The notes below the pieces were generated by a model. That model did not search any database. It was not told the DNA's origin and saw only the letters and a list, made by a program, of their open reading frames with translations. Made by a program: the position numbers and the translations under genes. DNA of 64,000 nt from Loxodes magnus (lineage: Eukaryota; Ciliophora; Karyorelictea; Loxodida; Loxodidae): positions 372,001-436,000 of the forward strand of contig CAMPDV010000244.1 of assembly GCA_946699065.1 (NCBI GenBank). The letters are read 5' to 3'. How positions within the stretch are numbered: position 1 is the stretch's first letter; every line of letters starts with the position of its first letter. Of the stretch, positions 24,985-36,039 are shown one piece after another.

Positions 24985-26153
24985 AGTTATAATTAATTAT
25001 AGGTATTCCACCTTTAACATGTTCATCACTGTATTGAAGTTTAATTATTTCGTCTAGTCTTTAATTTAAACTCCTCGTCTCGATAGTATTCCTTAAAAAA
25101 TATCTATTTTAATTACTTAGATTTTTTTTATTATTGGAAACTTGCTTCAGTCAAGTTTAATGCCTAGCATTTGATTGTTCCTTCTTTAATGTGACATCAT
25201 TATGTCTCTAAGAATTTCACTCCCTCTATATATTTTTTTGATGTATAATAACACATTGGAGTGTAATATAAATAATGATTAACATAATTTAAGTTTTCTT
25301 TTTATTTTCGTTTAAAATATCTAGAGTATCTTATACTAAGACCAAATCTCCAGCAATATCAGCATTATTTTTCTTTTGTGTAAATAAATTTTTTCTGGTT
25401 GATTTTTAGTTTCTACATCCATAGAATTGCTCATTGTCAAATTGATATAAATATGCTTTCCGTCAACTCTTCAATTTAATTAAATTTAGTTTCTAACTAC
25501 TCTATTAATGTTAGATTATGTTTTTCTTATATATGATTCATAATTTGCTAGTATATAATCTTTCTATCTTTAGATTTAGTTGATTTTTTCTTTTCATTTT
25601 GTTCTGCTACTTCTTCTAGTATTTCAGCATTTTTTGAAGTTGTGAAATATTTTGCTCTTTTTTAAAGATACTTCCGATAGTTGTAGTAGAAGCATCTTTT
25701 CGTTTCCCTTTTAGGCTTAAATCTTGAATTTATTCTTCCTAAATTATCATTCGGGCAATTTTATTGTCTTTTTAATTCCATTTATGCTCACTTTTGCTAA
25801 GATTCTTCAACTTTCTCCTTCAACTTTCTCCTTCAGCTAGTTCTTTCTGTTTCTATTACTAATTTTTAATTTTCTAATCTGATCTTGTGAAATATTTCAG
25901 AAGTTTTTAGGTCTCTTATTATATCATAATTCTTGATCTTATTTTTAGTTTTTCTATAAATATTTTATTACCTTTCTTCAGGTTTTGCTATCTTCCTAGA
26001 GATCTAGTATTACTCTAACCAGCTAATAAATAGTTTATTTATTATTTTGTTGTAAAATTAGAGACATCCAAATTAATTATATTTTAGCCTAATTCCTAGG
26101 TTTCTCTTCATTAATGGTTGTCTTTATTCGGTTGGTGACTTTTTTTATGCCAT
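24985..26153 (-). mobile_element. ORF1-only element, long copy
   Basis: It starts at ATG 26153-26151 (ATGGCATAAAAAAAGTCACC). Long Lys/Glu/Gln-rich helices follow (KLKEKVEESQQKQAQMELK). The boxes FNQIEELTESIFI and SNSMDVETKNQPEKIY precede a degenerate knuckle CWYCWRFGLSIRYS near 25300-25345, which groups it with the copies at 13330 and 53393. The 3' end AAGGTGGAATACCTATAATTAATT matches the family. It is longer than its kin (about 1.17 kb) and has several frame changes, so it may be two fused copies or carry a small insertion. Confidence 0.6.
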
Positions 26154-26699
26154 TTTGTTAGTCCCAGGCTCTCTATATGTTAATAGCTCCTTTTTTGAGC
26201 CTTGAAAATTCTTGGTCTAATCTGTGGCATATTATTTTATTAAAAATATAAAGCAAAAAACAGATAATAATTAAAAAAGAAGCATAATATACTTCTATAA
26301 AATAAGATTTAGGTAAATGAATAAAGAACTGCTCATTTAATCTAAATTTTGTTAATTTATAGAAAAAACAGTTTAAATAGTTATATTTAATCAAATAAAT
26401 AAACAATTATAATGTAAAAGGTAAGGAGAAATAAGAAATGCTGTAAAAATTAATGCTTAATCAGTTACCATAACTAGCTTTTCCTATTTCTAAACTTACT
26501 GTTTTGCTAAATTATATTATAAAATTTATATTTTAATCACTCTTAACTTTATAGATTTTATCTTTCATCATTCATCGTTTTTTTAATCTTAATATCATCA
26601 GTTAAATTTTGAAAATATTGACTAAATAGGTATATTGATTTACATTAATTAAGAATTTAACTGAAAAAATTAAATTAAAGCATTAAATTAAAACTAGTA

Positions 26700-27450
26700 A
26701 CTTATGATCAACTCTACATAAACTAGCAGTTCACTTCTCATAGGTAAATGGATGTAGATCTTCAGATAAAAATTTTTCATAAGAATCTACGAAAAAAAGA
26801 ATTGAAAATGTAGAACAAAACACAGATAATTGATTGGAGCCTAAAGAAGAATAATAAGAAAGCACAAGAAACAGCAAGGAAAAGTTGGAAGATGGAAAGA
26901 ACGATGCTTGTACTTTTTGAACATAATTAAAATGAAATATCTGATTTATATCAGTAACTTCATTTCATTAACATTTTTATTAAAATGATTTCTTCTTCTA
27001 AAGCATTAAAATTACTTTAAATTTAATTAATTTTAAAATTTAACTTTTTTTGTAAATGTAGAAATATTAAAATAAAAGAGATATTTTAATAATGTATTTC
27101 ATTTAAAATTATCTCTTATAAAAATGAATTTCTAGTAACTTTTTTAATTTACAACAGGGTTAAAAAAAGCACATTTGAAGTGATTTCTTTAATAAAATTA
27201 TTTTTATAAATTTTATTCTTAAAGAGCGCTTTCATTATAATATTTAGGACAAAATTAGTTTCAAATAAGAAATTAAAAAATAAGTTGAAATAAAAAGATA
27301 ATTATAATATAAATATATATCAATAGATATTAACAGTTTTAGAATTATTATTTAATTCTATTAGCATTTAATATTATTTATAAAGTTATTAAACCTTTAC
27401 AGTGATAACTATTTATTTTACATTTTCTTATGAATTTACATAAATAAATA
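26700..27450 (+). other. Possible coding stretch, unassigned
   Basis: A plus-strand frame around 26780-26930 reads QIIDWSLKKNNKKAQETARK and KSWKMERTMLVLFEHNQ with TAA/TAG as Gln, and hydrophobic sequence follows to 27400. I recognise no domain. The balance of charged and hydrophobic residues is protein-like, but start and end are not clear. Treat as a candidate only. Confidence 0.25.
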
Positions 27451-27459
27451 ATAAATAAA

Positions 27460-27820
27460 TTTGATTATAGAGCGCGTAGCACTCTCGTTGGTGCGCAGCT
27501 CTTTAAATTTATTTTATTTAATGTCGAAAAATATTTTATTGATCTCTCTATCCTTGTTTTCTCTTCATGCAGTACGTCTCTGTAATTTTTCCTTCCAAAG
27601 CATAGGATGAAATATGCGATTATGGGTATATTTCCCCGACCTATGATGAAGAAAGTTTCCTCCTGGGGCATTCAGAGTTCTCCAGTTTGGCGAATCTTCC
27701 TTCTCTTGTTATTAGTTTTTCTTCTTCCAATTTATCCTCCGTCCGCGCTCATTTTTTTAGTTGCCTTATTGGGCCTTTAAGCAGCATCAGAAGGAGAGGG
27801 CTTTCCACCCTATTTAAATT
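27460..27820 (-). mobile_element. SINE-like element S1, copy 2
   Basis: Inverse-oriented copy of 18274-18640. The head GGGTGGAAAGCCCTCTCCTT lies at 27810 and the tail GAGTGCTACGCGCTCTATAA ends at 27465, followed by TTTATTTATT. This copy preserves the tail hairpin better: AGAGC pairs with GCTCT and GCG with CGC. The same tail is found at 51010-51060 and, inverted, at 51722-51760. Confidence 0.75.
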
Positions 27821-28179
27821 AAATTATAATATAATAATAGTCAAGAAAGCCAAAATTATCTAATTATTACTTTTTATTAATCTAATATTTTTAGATTTTA
27901 TGAACAGCTTATTAAAAATATTAGGATTAAGATTATATACTCTAGAAGAAAAATAATTAAATTAAATAATAAAAATAAAAAGAGTAAAGTAAACATTAAT
28001 TTTCTCATTTTAAAGCATCAAATGTCGGACATAACCATTTATGTTATTCTGGAATGAAGGTAAGCTTTTTGGAATAAGATCAAAAAAAATAAAAAGCTCC
28101 TGATAGAAACAAACTTTTATAACGGCTGGAAGTATAACTACTTAAAGCTCGAGATGAAATTAGAAATTTATAAAAAAAT

Positions 28180-28760
28180 GGCCAGCTGCTGATGAATTAG
28201 GTAAAAGATAGAAAAAATTAAATAAATTAGATTTAAGAAAATAAAAATATCAATATCTTTGGAAATTAGGCAAACAGTGATTCTCAAAAAAGAATAAATT
28301 GATTTGATGAAACAACAAACCATCAATAATGTAATACAAAAAATATAACTAACTCTGAAGAAGCATTTCAAAGATCTATTAAAATCCAACAAGAATTACT
28401 GCAATTCTAACAGAATTTACATTCTAAAGATATCCTTATGCAGCAGAGCTGTCAGAATAAATATAGATTATGAAAGAGAAAATAGAAGAACATGAAAAAC
28501 TAATTAAAGTTCTAAAAAATAAAATAGAATTAATGAATGAGAATCTAAAATAAATCCAAGAAGAACTCAATTAGTAAAAATAATTTTTTAATCTGATGAA
28601 AAGGAAGTATACATAAGAGATGTCTAAACCAGATATTTTATGGTCAAAGTTGAATTATATTCATGAGAGAAGAAATTTATTTAAACAAGGAAAATTCATA
28701 AGAAAGAGTACCTATTAACCAAACTATTTTTAGTTAAGTAAAAAAGTTTATTATCCAGTC
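28180..28760 (+). mobile_element. Possible ORF1-type fragment
   Basis: Near 28178 the start AAAATGGC occurs as in other ORF1 elements, followed by helical Lys/Glu/Gln-rich sequence (EKIEEHEKLIKVLKNKIELM at about 28472-28530). No knuckle is visible. It could be the 5' region of the LINE whose endonuclease lies just downstream, or an independent ORF1 copy. A minus-strand standard-code ORF here is a shadow. Confidence 0.35.
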
Positions 28761-28959
28761 AATTAAAATATAATTTGAAGTTATTCAATTTAATAAAAGG
28801 ATATCTATTTAACTTAATGAAATATCGTAAAATATTTATATTAATTTTATTGCATATAAAATTCAATTTTATTTAGTAACTTTTTATTAATTATTGCTTC
28901 GTTTCCTTTAATATATATCATATTAGAAAATTCTTTAAGCAATTATACTATCAAATATT

Positions 28960-31420
28960 AATAGCAAAGAACTCAAAATCTTATAAGTATCTAACTGTTA
29001 AAAAATTAGTCGCAATACTAAATAATGTAGAAGTTAAAAAGCAATCAAGCTAATAATCAGTTATACTGAAATAACAAAAAAGGGGTAAAATAAGTAAAAA
29101 GAAGTAACATGCTGAAATAAAAGATACAAAAAATAAAATAGGAACCTTAGAGAAATGTTAAACAGATGATAAAAAATGATAAAAAGGAGTACCAAGCAAA
29201 AATTTTAATCCTAAAGTATAAAAATTGCTTGAATAATTATTTAAATTACTAGCGAGAAAAAAATAGTTGATAAAATAATAAAAGATCATTTAACTAAATA
29301 AACGCTGAGAAAAATGAAATAAGCTATCTTAGATCTATGAAAAAACCAAAGTTTAATATCATGAGAGAAAAAAAGTATTGCCAGAATCCATTGAACAAAA
29401 TAAGCTTCAATAAGTAAACAGCTAGCTTCCACGACTAATAGATGCAATCACTTTATACTAATTCAAAAATAAACCTCATAAAAGATAGCTTACATTAAAC
29501 ATAAGCATAAATACAAACATTAGAATAATTCGGTTTTTAAAAAGACTGAGCAAGTGACCCTAGATTGATATCTGATTTTATATAGAAAAAATTAAATTAT
29601 GAAGATCAAGAAAATTTGATTATTTAAAAAACTAATAAATATAGGAATTGATAACATATGAGGAATCAAGTTGAACAAAGAAGAGTTATGTAAATTAATA
29701 CTTGAAAAGATATAGGTATTATGGAGACTCAAAAAATTTATAGATTCAAATAATGATATGCCCTAAATATGGATACTGTGTAGTTATAAGACCAGGAACT
29801 AGACTTAGTAAAGGAGTAACTTTATATTAAAGAACAATTCTTATTCAGAGTTAAGAGCATGAAATAAATGGATTAAACTAAAATGAAATATTTGAAGATG
29901 ATAGAATAATCTGTATGAGTCTTGATTATATATTTATAATTATCAATGTATATGCGCTTATAATACTTGGGTCAGAATAATTAATCCCTTTTTATGAAAA
30001 CCTAAGACTATCTAATACATAATAAAAAGTCTAAGATTATAAAATATTATGAATTAATTAATTAATTTATGTGATTTCACCTTTATTATGTTAGTCACAA
30101 ATCAAAAGTTTAGAGTTAAATAAAAGAGACTTCATATTTGCTTGAATCTTCTTTATCATACGTTAAGGATTTTTAATCTATTTTTTTTGAGAGTCTCTGA
30201 TAAATCGATTCCCATTCATTCCTTATTAAATTCGTTAATTGCATGCCATACGTTTGGAGCTTCTCTGTTTAGCTGGAGTATTTTTTTCCTGTATAGTTTA
30301 CCGTCTTGATTGCAATAGATCCTGAAAATATTTTCCCATTAGTTTCTACTATTTTCTTTTATTTTTATTAGAATTGGAAGCAGCTTCTAACTTTGGACCC
30401 TGGTTGTTTGCAGTATAAACATCTAATTATTTTCCAATAGGGAATATAATTTATTGTAGGCTGTTGCTCTATATCCATCGGATCATTCATCTCCATTTTT
30501 TGCAGTAATATGCTATCAGTAAGCTCTGCGAATTGATTAAATTTTGTTTCTAATTATTCTGCCCTAATAATTCCTAGCTCTTTATTTTCAATTTTTTTTC
30601 TTTCTAGTTCTTATACATTTCTTAAAAGTTTAAAATGTTCTAATTGTATGACTTGGAGTTTTTAAAGTATTTATTATTAATCGCAGCTTGACTAAGATAA
30701 TTCCTTTTGAGAAGAGACTTTTTGCAAGTAATTTTCCATTTTATTTAATTATAATACGAAATTGGATGTATATATATCATAATTTCTACCAAATGAACTA
30801 AGCCCAGCAGGATAATAGTTATTAACTATAATGAATAAATTCAAACTAGAATTAATGATTCAGCATAAGACCAAACCTAGATTACTACAAAAGGAAAAAG
30901 AAAGTTAAAATTGACTATATTTAAAAGATTAGCGAATCGTTTCGAGCAAAATTAGCATAAAAAATTTTCAAGAAAAATACTAGATGATTACTGATCTGGG
31001 TAACTAATTGCTAAAATAGTGGAAAAAAGCAAATATAGATCACAAGTGGGAATGTTTTATTACTAAAATTGATATTTGTAAAACATAGAAAAAGTTTCAT
31101 AGTGAGATAAATTTACAGATTCTTTCAAGCTCGATAAACTAGATAATGAATAATACTACCAAAAATATGAATTAATCTAAGAAAGATCTAATTAAACTTG
31201 TAGATACTCTGTTAGTACTTTAAGAAAATAAAATTTTACAGAAAAAGCAAAACATTTAAGAAAAGAATTAAAAAAAAGCAAAAAAAGTAAAAATTTAATA
31301 AAATAAGGCAAAAAATCATTATACATTAAATATACATAAGATAGGAAATAAAAGGAAAATATAGAAAATAAGAGACAATCGATAGAAAAATTAATTTAAC
31401 ATGTTCATTAACTAAATCAA
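28960..31420 (+). mobile_element. LINE ORF2 endonuclease half, split by a nested element
   Basis: Left part to about 30045: Lys/Gln-rich ORF2 start, LTLNISINTNIR near 29490, then KYGYCVVIRPGTRLSKGVTL, DDRIICMSLDYIFIIINVYA and IPFYENLRL (29770-30010). The GVTL...DRIICMSL...INVYA spacing is the hallmark of AP-like LINE endonucleases. At 30046-30770 a minus-strand ORF1 element interrupts. To its right (30790-31340) a long helical, Trp-containing frame resumes (EKYQMITDLGNQLLKQWKKA; WECFITKIDICKTQKKF), as expected for the linker between endonuclease and RT. The RT is not reached; 31420-31690 is AT-rich. Confidence 0.6.
30060..30745 (-). mobile_element. ORF1-only element, essentially intact frame
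   Basis: From ATG 30739-30737 to TGA 30097-30095 one frame of 214 residues is open when TAA/TAG = Gln and TGA = Trp or terminal stop. Order: MENYLQKVSSQKELSQ, a helical Gln/Glu/Lys region, FNQFAELTDSILLQK, MNDPMDIEQQPT, knuckle CLYCKQPGSKVRSC (His to Ser), NGKIFSGSIAIK, and C-terminal DSSKYEVSF. The 3' end TGTGACTAACATAATAAAGG then TGAAATCACA folds, and is followed by (AATT)n at 30050-30068, like the LINE tail at 18228. It is nested in the LINE ORF2 at 28960-31420. It is the best reference copy for this subfamily. Confidence 0.8.
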
Positions 31421-31689
31421 TAAAGGTAATTTGAATAGCAAACTTAAAAGATATGTTTTCCTTATTTAACCGTAATTATCTTACTATTTAATATCTAATA
31501 AAAAGGTATTTTAATCAATTATTTCATAAATCAAAATCATTTCTTTAAACTTAAAAAAATATTTTCGATATTTTATATTAATCTACCCTATTTTATTAAA
31601 TTCACTCTTATATTAAACTAGCAAACAAAACTTAGTAAATATATAACAAAATTATTAATAAATTACATAATAATAATAATAATAATTAA

Positions 31690-32582
31690 TAATTATTAAT
31701 TAAAGTGATACCACCTTTCATTAGGATCATCACTGATATAATGTTTATAAATGTTAAAAAAAAGTATTCTGGATATATTCTTCATAGTCTTCTTCTGTCT
31801 TATGCTTCATTATTACATATCGACTATTACTTTTTTCTCCAGGTTTTATTATAGGACTTGGTTAAAATCTAGTTCTTTTCCAATTATTTATTCTAGTTCT
31901 TTTCCAATTATTTACTAGGGTCTAAATCATATATTTTCTTCAGGACCGATTTACTAATTTTTTGCGTTTGTTATCTTAAGTCTATAAATTTTACCCTCTT
32001 GAGTAACATACAATCTGCTTAATTTATTCAGTGTTTTTTAAATTCTTTTATTCTCTTCATTTTGTTTATTTTAATATTTCCAGCATTGTCTTACAAAATA
32101 ACCAGGTTTTCTGCAGAACCAGCATTTAGGTTTTTCCTTCATTCTATTTCTTTTTGCTGGTTGAATTGCTGGCTCTATATCCATAGGATCGTTGTGAGAG
32201 AGATTTTTAGAAACAGACTCTCAGTAATCTCAGCGAATTAGTTTAATTTTTCTTCTGTCTGCTTGATTCTCTAGTTAAATTCTAATAACTAAGGATGATT
32301 GCTGAGTTCAGTCTTGTAGTTACTATTTTCTTATCTTAGCGTGTTCACGTTATTGATCAGGCATTAGATTTATTCTTTCAGTGAGTTAAGTTATATGGAA
32401 AGTTCGTTATTATCATTTTGCATTTTTTAGATGCTTTCAAAAATTATTTTCTGAGAATCTAATAAATCTTAGGAAGAAGAGTGGGTTAGTTAAAGCTAAT
32501 ACGTGGTTAGAGATGATGCTTCAGGTTTTCTCTCCTACTCTGAGGAGGTGGTAAAAAAACCTTTCTTGAAGCCAGCCATTTT
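31690..32582 (-). mobile_element. ORF1-only element, long subfamily
   Basis: It starts at ATG 32579-32577 (MAGFKKGFFTTSSEQE). It has a long helix with heptad-like Leu/Ile spacing, EEKLNQFAEITESLFLK, then after one frame change HNDPMDIEPAIQPAK and a knuckle CWFCRKPGYFVRQC near 32100-32141 (His to Tyr), and EGKIYRLKI. The 3' end AGTGATGATCCTAATGAAAG then GTGGTATCACT folds into a clear hairpin and is followed by (ATT)n at 31670-31700. Confidence 0.7.
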
Positions 32583-33019
32583 TTTTAATATACATAATAT
32601 TTAATTAATTTTTTCCTTTAAATCATCTTCAATAAAATTAGTCTTTATTAGTAACCGAAATAATTAATTTTTATCTAAGCGTATCTTGTTGGAGATATGT
32701 CATTGTGATATTTAAATAACTCAGATTATATTTTTATTCAAATGCACAATTTATTGAATAAATAAGTAATGCATAAGATATCTTTAAAGAATAAAGTAAA
32801 ATAAGAAAGAATAGATTTCTATGATTTACTTTTAATTCTATCTTACTAATTAAACACCATACCATATATTTTAATATTATCTAATTTACTAATATATCAT
32901 ATTTTTACTCATTAAGCTATTTAATATCTAATTACTATTTATCATCATTCAATCATTTATTATCTTTTAAAATAATAATAAGCTTCTTAGTTCTTAGCTT
33001 TCCATCTTATTTTAAAACA

Positions 33020-34150
33020 TTATTTCAATGTACTAACTTAAAGGCTCTATGTTCATATCTTTTCGCTAAAATTATACACCATAATAAGCATTTTTAAACT
33101 CTAGATAATGATATGTTGTCTTTTAACTTTATAGTCTATTATTGCATAGAAGCTGGGCAAAATAAAAGCTCCTACTTACAACCTTATAGATATGTAAAGA
33201 TGTTTGATACTATTATAAAAAGCCATTGTTTAATCATTTACTTAGATTAAAATACCTTTGCCCCTATAAACTGCTTTGAGTTATTTTTAATAATAAAGGC
33301 ATTAGATATGCTTTAGATGATATATTTTCTATAAATTATAACATAGTAATGGAGTATTGTAAGGAAGTTCACATAGTCCAGTTCTAGCTACTGTCTTCTA
33401 TGATATTGTTGTCAAATATTTAGAAAATTATTAAAAAAATGTTGCCTTTAAAATCTGTGGACATATATTTACTACTAAATCTGGGTAGATGATTTATTAT
33501 TGGCTTCTAACTAAGATCATATAAATTTATTGCTTAAAGCAATATATAAAGTATTTGGACAAACAAAATTGAGCATTAATGCTAATATAGTTTGAAAATT
33601 AAAGCATTAAAAGAACTAAGAATGCAGTTTACTTTGGATGTACTTATCAAGAAAATGAATATTAAAAGTCTATTATTAAGAAATATTGCTATTAGAAATA
33701 TGTTAATGGATCCATATTAAAGTTGTCATCATATTAAAGTAAAATTCCTTAAAACTTTAAATAGACCTTTCAAATCATTTTACTCCCTAATGCGAATATG
33801 TTTCGGAAATTATTCCATTAGCATTTCTATGGGTATCGGAAAACAAAAAAAGATATACATACTAGAAAAATAGCAAAATGTGCATTCTAAAGTCAAAATT
33901 AAATGCTTAACGAATCATGCTTATATATTTGAATTATTCAGCTTTAGAGTACTTCATAACTTTGAGGTACTTAAAGTTTTATTTAAAACTATGAAAGTAA
34001 CGTAAACAAATTGAGATTATGATATTACTTTTCTATTTAATAAAACAATGAAGATTACAATCTTAGATATTGTAAAAGCTTGATCTAAAGGTATATAAAA
34101 CATTAAGATTCTGAAAAATTCTTAACTAAAGTTTAAGATAAAAAGTTTGC
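33020..34150 (+). mobile_element. LINE RT fragment, heavily decayed
   Basis: Pieces of RT blocks in order: RYVKMFDTII near 33200, GSSHSPVLATVFYDIVVKYL at 33370-33430, and a decayed catalytic area near 33480. They align with the LINE copies at 16500-16800 and 48880-49200. Frames change often; no endonuclease or C-terminal knuckle is recognised. Confidence 0.55.
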
Positions 34151-34399
34151 TTAAAGACACTAATGGATAGATATAAAATGGATGCTTATATTTAGAAAAT
34201 AAGGTTTTTTAATAATAAGGTAATCTTATATCTTAGATAGAAATATAATAATATTAACTTGATTATAAATATAAATAAAGTAAAGATATAAATAATTACA
34301 TATGTTCATTTAATAATAAAAGGTATTTGGATTCATTTGGTATATGTAAATAGTGATATTTGAAGACTAGAAATATTTAATTTGGATATAATTTGATAA

Positions 34400-35270
34400 A
34401 AAAGTTAAAGATAAAAAGCTTTGTTAAAGCCTTAGTAGTCAGCCATCTGACCTATTCTATCAGCTTGTCTTTATTAGTTTGTCTTGAATTCCTACTAGGC
34501 TTAGTTAGGCGGTGTAGCACTTCATTAGTGCACCATCCTTTAATATTCGGAATAGTTTTGGTCTTGCATTTAGCGTTCCTAATTATTTATCCAAGGATTA
34601 AGATTTGAATTAAAGAATTTTTTTCTATAAATTTTTCCGCTTTATGTTGGATATATCCTAAATAGTTTTCTAAAAATATCTTATTTATGCTTTCTTTAAA
34701 TTTCGCTTAGTTAGTAGCAGTATTTTCATTGGTGTTATTTATTGCACACGTAGCATTTAATTCTTCTTTTAAACTATTATTCCTGTAACTCTTATTTAAT
34801 TTAAATTTACTACTTATTTTAAATAAACGTTTACTGTTTATTTTAATTTTAGGCTTCATTTTCTATTTCCATAGGATCTGATTAATTCTGTTAAATCAAA
34901 AATGGCGTTACCTGAATTTATTATTAAATTTAAAGAATTCTTTGTTTCAGTTTGTTTTCTATTTCTTATGATTATTAATATTAATATTGTTTCTCAAGTA
35001 AAGACGTTATTAGTTTTTCTAATTTTTCTACTTTATCAGTGAGGTATCTATTTTTAAACATAAACTCTTTTAATGACTTAGATAATATTTCTATTTGAGT
35101 TTGTGTCGGAAGATTTTTTAATTCTGGATTTCCAAGTGGTTAATGTTCGTCATATCAATCATATTTCTCACTTTCACTCATTTTAATTATTTCGTTTTTT
35201 TATTTTTTAGAGAATTTTCCTGTTTAAATATTTTGTTCAAAGTTCTGTAATTTTTTAGAAGCCATTTTAT
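34400..35270 (-). mobile_element. ORF1-only element, twin of the 58.4-kb copy
   Basis: ATG 35265-35263 opens a continuous frame of about 290 codons: MASKKLQNFEQNIQTGKFSK, MSESEKYDWYDEHQPLGNPE, a helical part (FMFKNRYLTDKVEKLEKL), SDPMEIENEA, knuckle CYVCNKQHQWKYC near 34705-34745 (C-x2-C-x3-H-x4-C) and YPTQSGKIYRKKFF. The 3' segment holds two hairpins: GGTGCACTAATGAAGTGCTA with CACC, and GTCAGATGGCTGAC. It is almost identical to 58355-59210, which implies recent movement. Trp residues are TGA and Gln mostly TAA/TAG. Confidence 0.8.
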
Positions 35271-35284
35271 ATAATAGTTATAAT

Positions 35285-36035
35285 AATGATTATATATCAG
35301 TTTGATATTTATTTTAATATTTACAGTTATGAATTAATATATTTTAAGTTGATTTAGCATACGATAATAGTATAAAATTGATTAGCTATATATAACTTAT
35401 ATTATAATATCAACTTTAATAAATCATTCGTTACATAAATTTAACTCTTAATCTACAAAATAGCTGGATAAAGTAACTTAAATTTATATTATTTAAAGTC
35501 TTTATTTCTATAAAAATAAAATTTTAGTTTACTTTGCAAATAGCAAAAATTAGATTAAAAAATCAGACTAATTAGTATAAAAGTGTGAATAATATTTTTA
35601 TACTATTAATGGAAATTTCAAGCACAAAATTTGAATTTATTGGTTATAAAGCAAGATATATTTAAAAGATCCCATTTTGTTTAAAAAACCATAAAATATT
35701 AATTAGCATTAATAATCGAGATTAAGAAAAAGATAATAAATAAATGTATAAAAAGAAAATAATTCTCATTCAAATTATCTAAAAAATATAAGAAATACTA
35801 TCTATAATCAAATTAAGATAATCAATTCTCAGCTATTCTTATTAATCAATTATTTTAATCATATGAAATATGATACTTCTTCATTTCATATAATTGATGC
35901 AATCATAAAATTTAACCTAAAATTTTAAATCTATATCTAAATTTTATTTATTTAAATAGATCATAATATATATTAAATCTTATATTTATACTTATTACTT
36001 ATTTATATATATTTCCATAATTCTAAATTTAAATT
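35285..36035. other. AT-rich spacer
   Basis: No motif seen; A-rich on the plus strand from 35500 to 35800, then mixed. It lies between the ORF1 element and the minus-strand LINE. Confidence 0.35.
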
Positions 36036-36039
36036 TCAA

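Noticed and set aside
27465-27671. Conserved 68-codon standard-code ORF shared by both S1 copies
   Set aside because: The frame is kept only because the copies are about 90 percent identical. An odd-length indel just upstream, the tail hairpin inside the frame and the SINE-like layout argue against a protein.
34393-34608. Plus-strand ORF with a hydrophobic start
   Set aside because: It overlaps the structured 3' end of the ORF1 element on the other strand, and its twin at 58355 is disrupted at the start.
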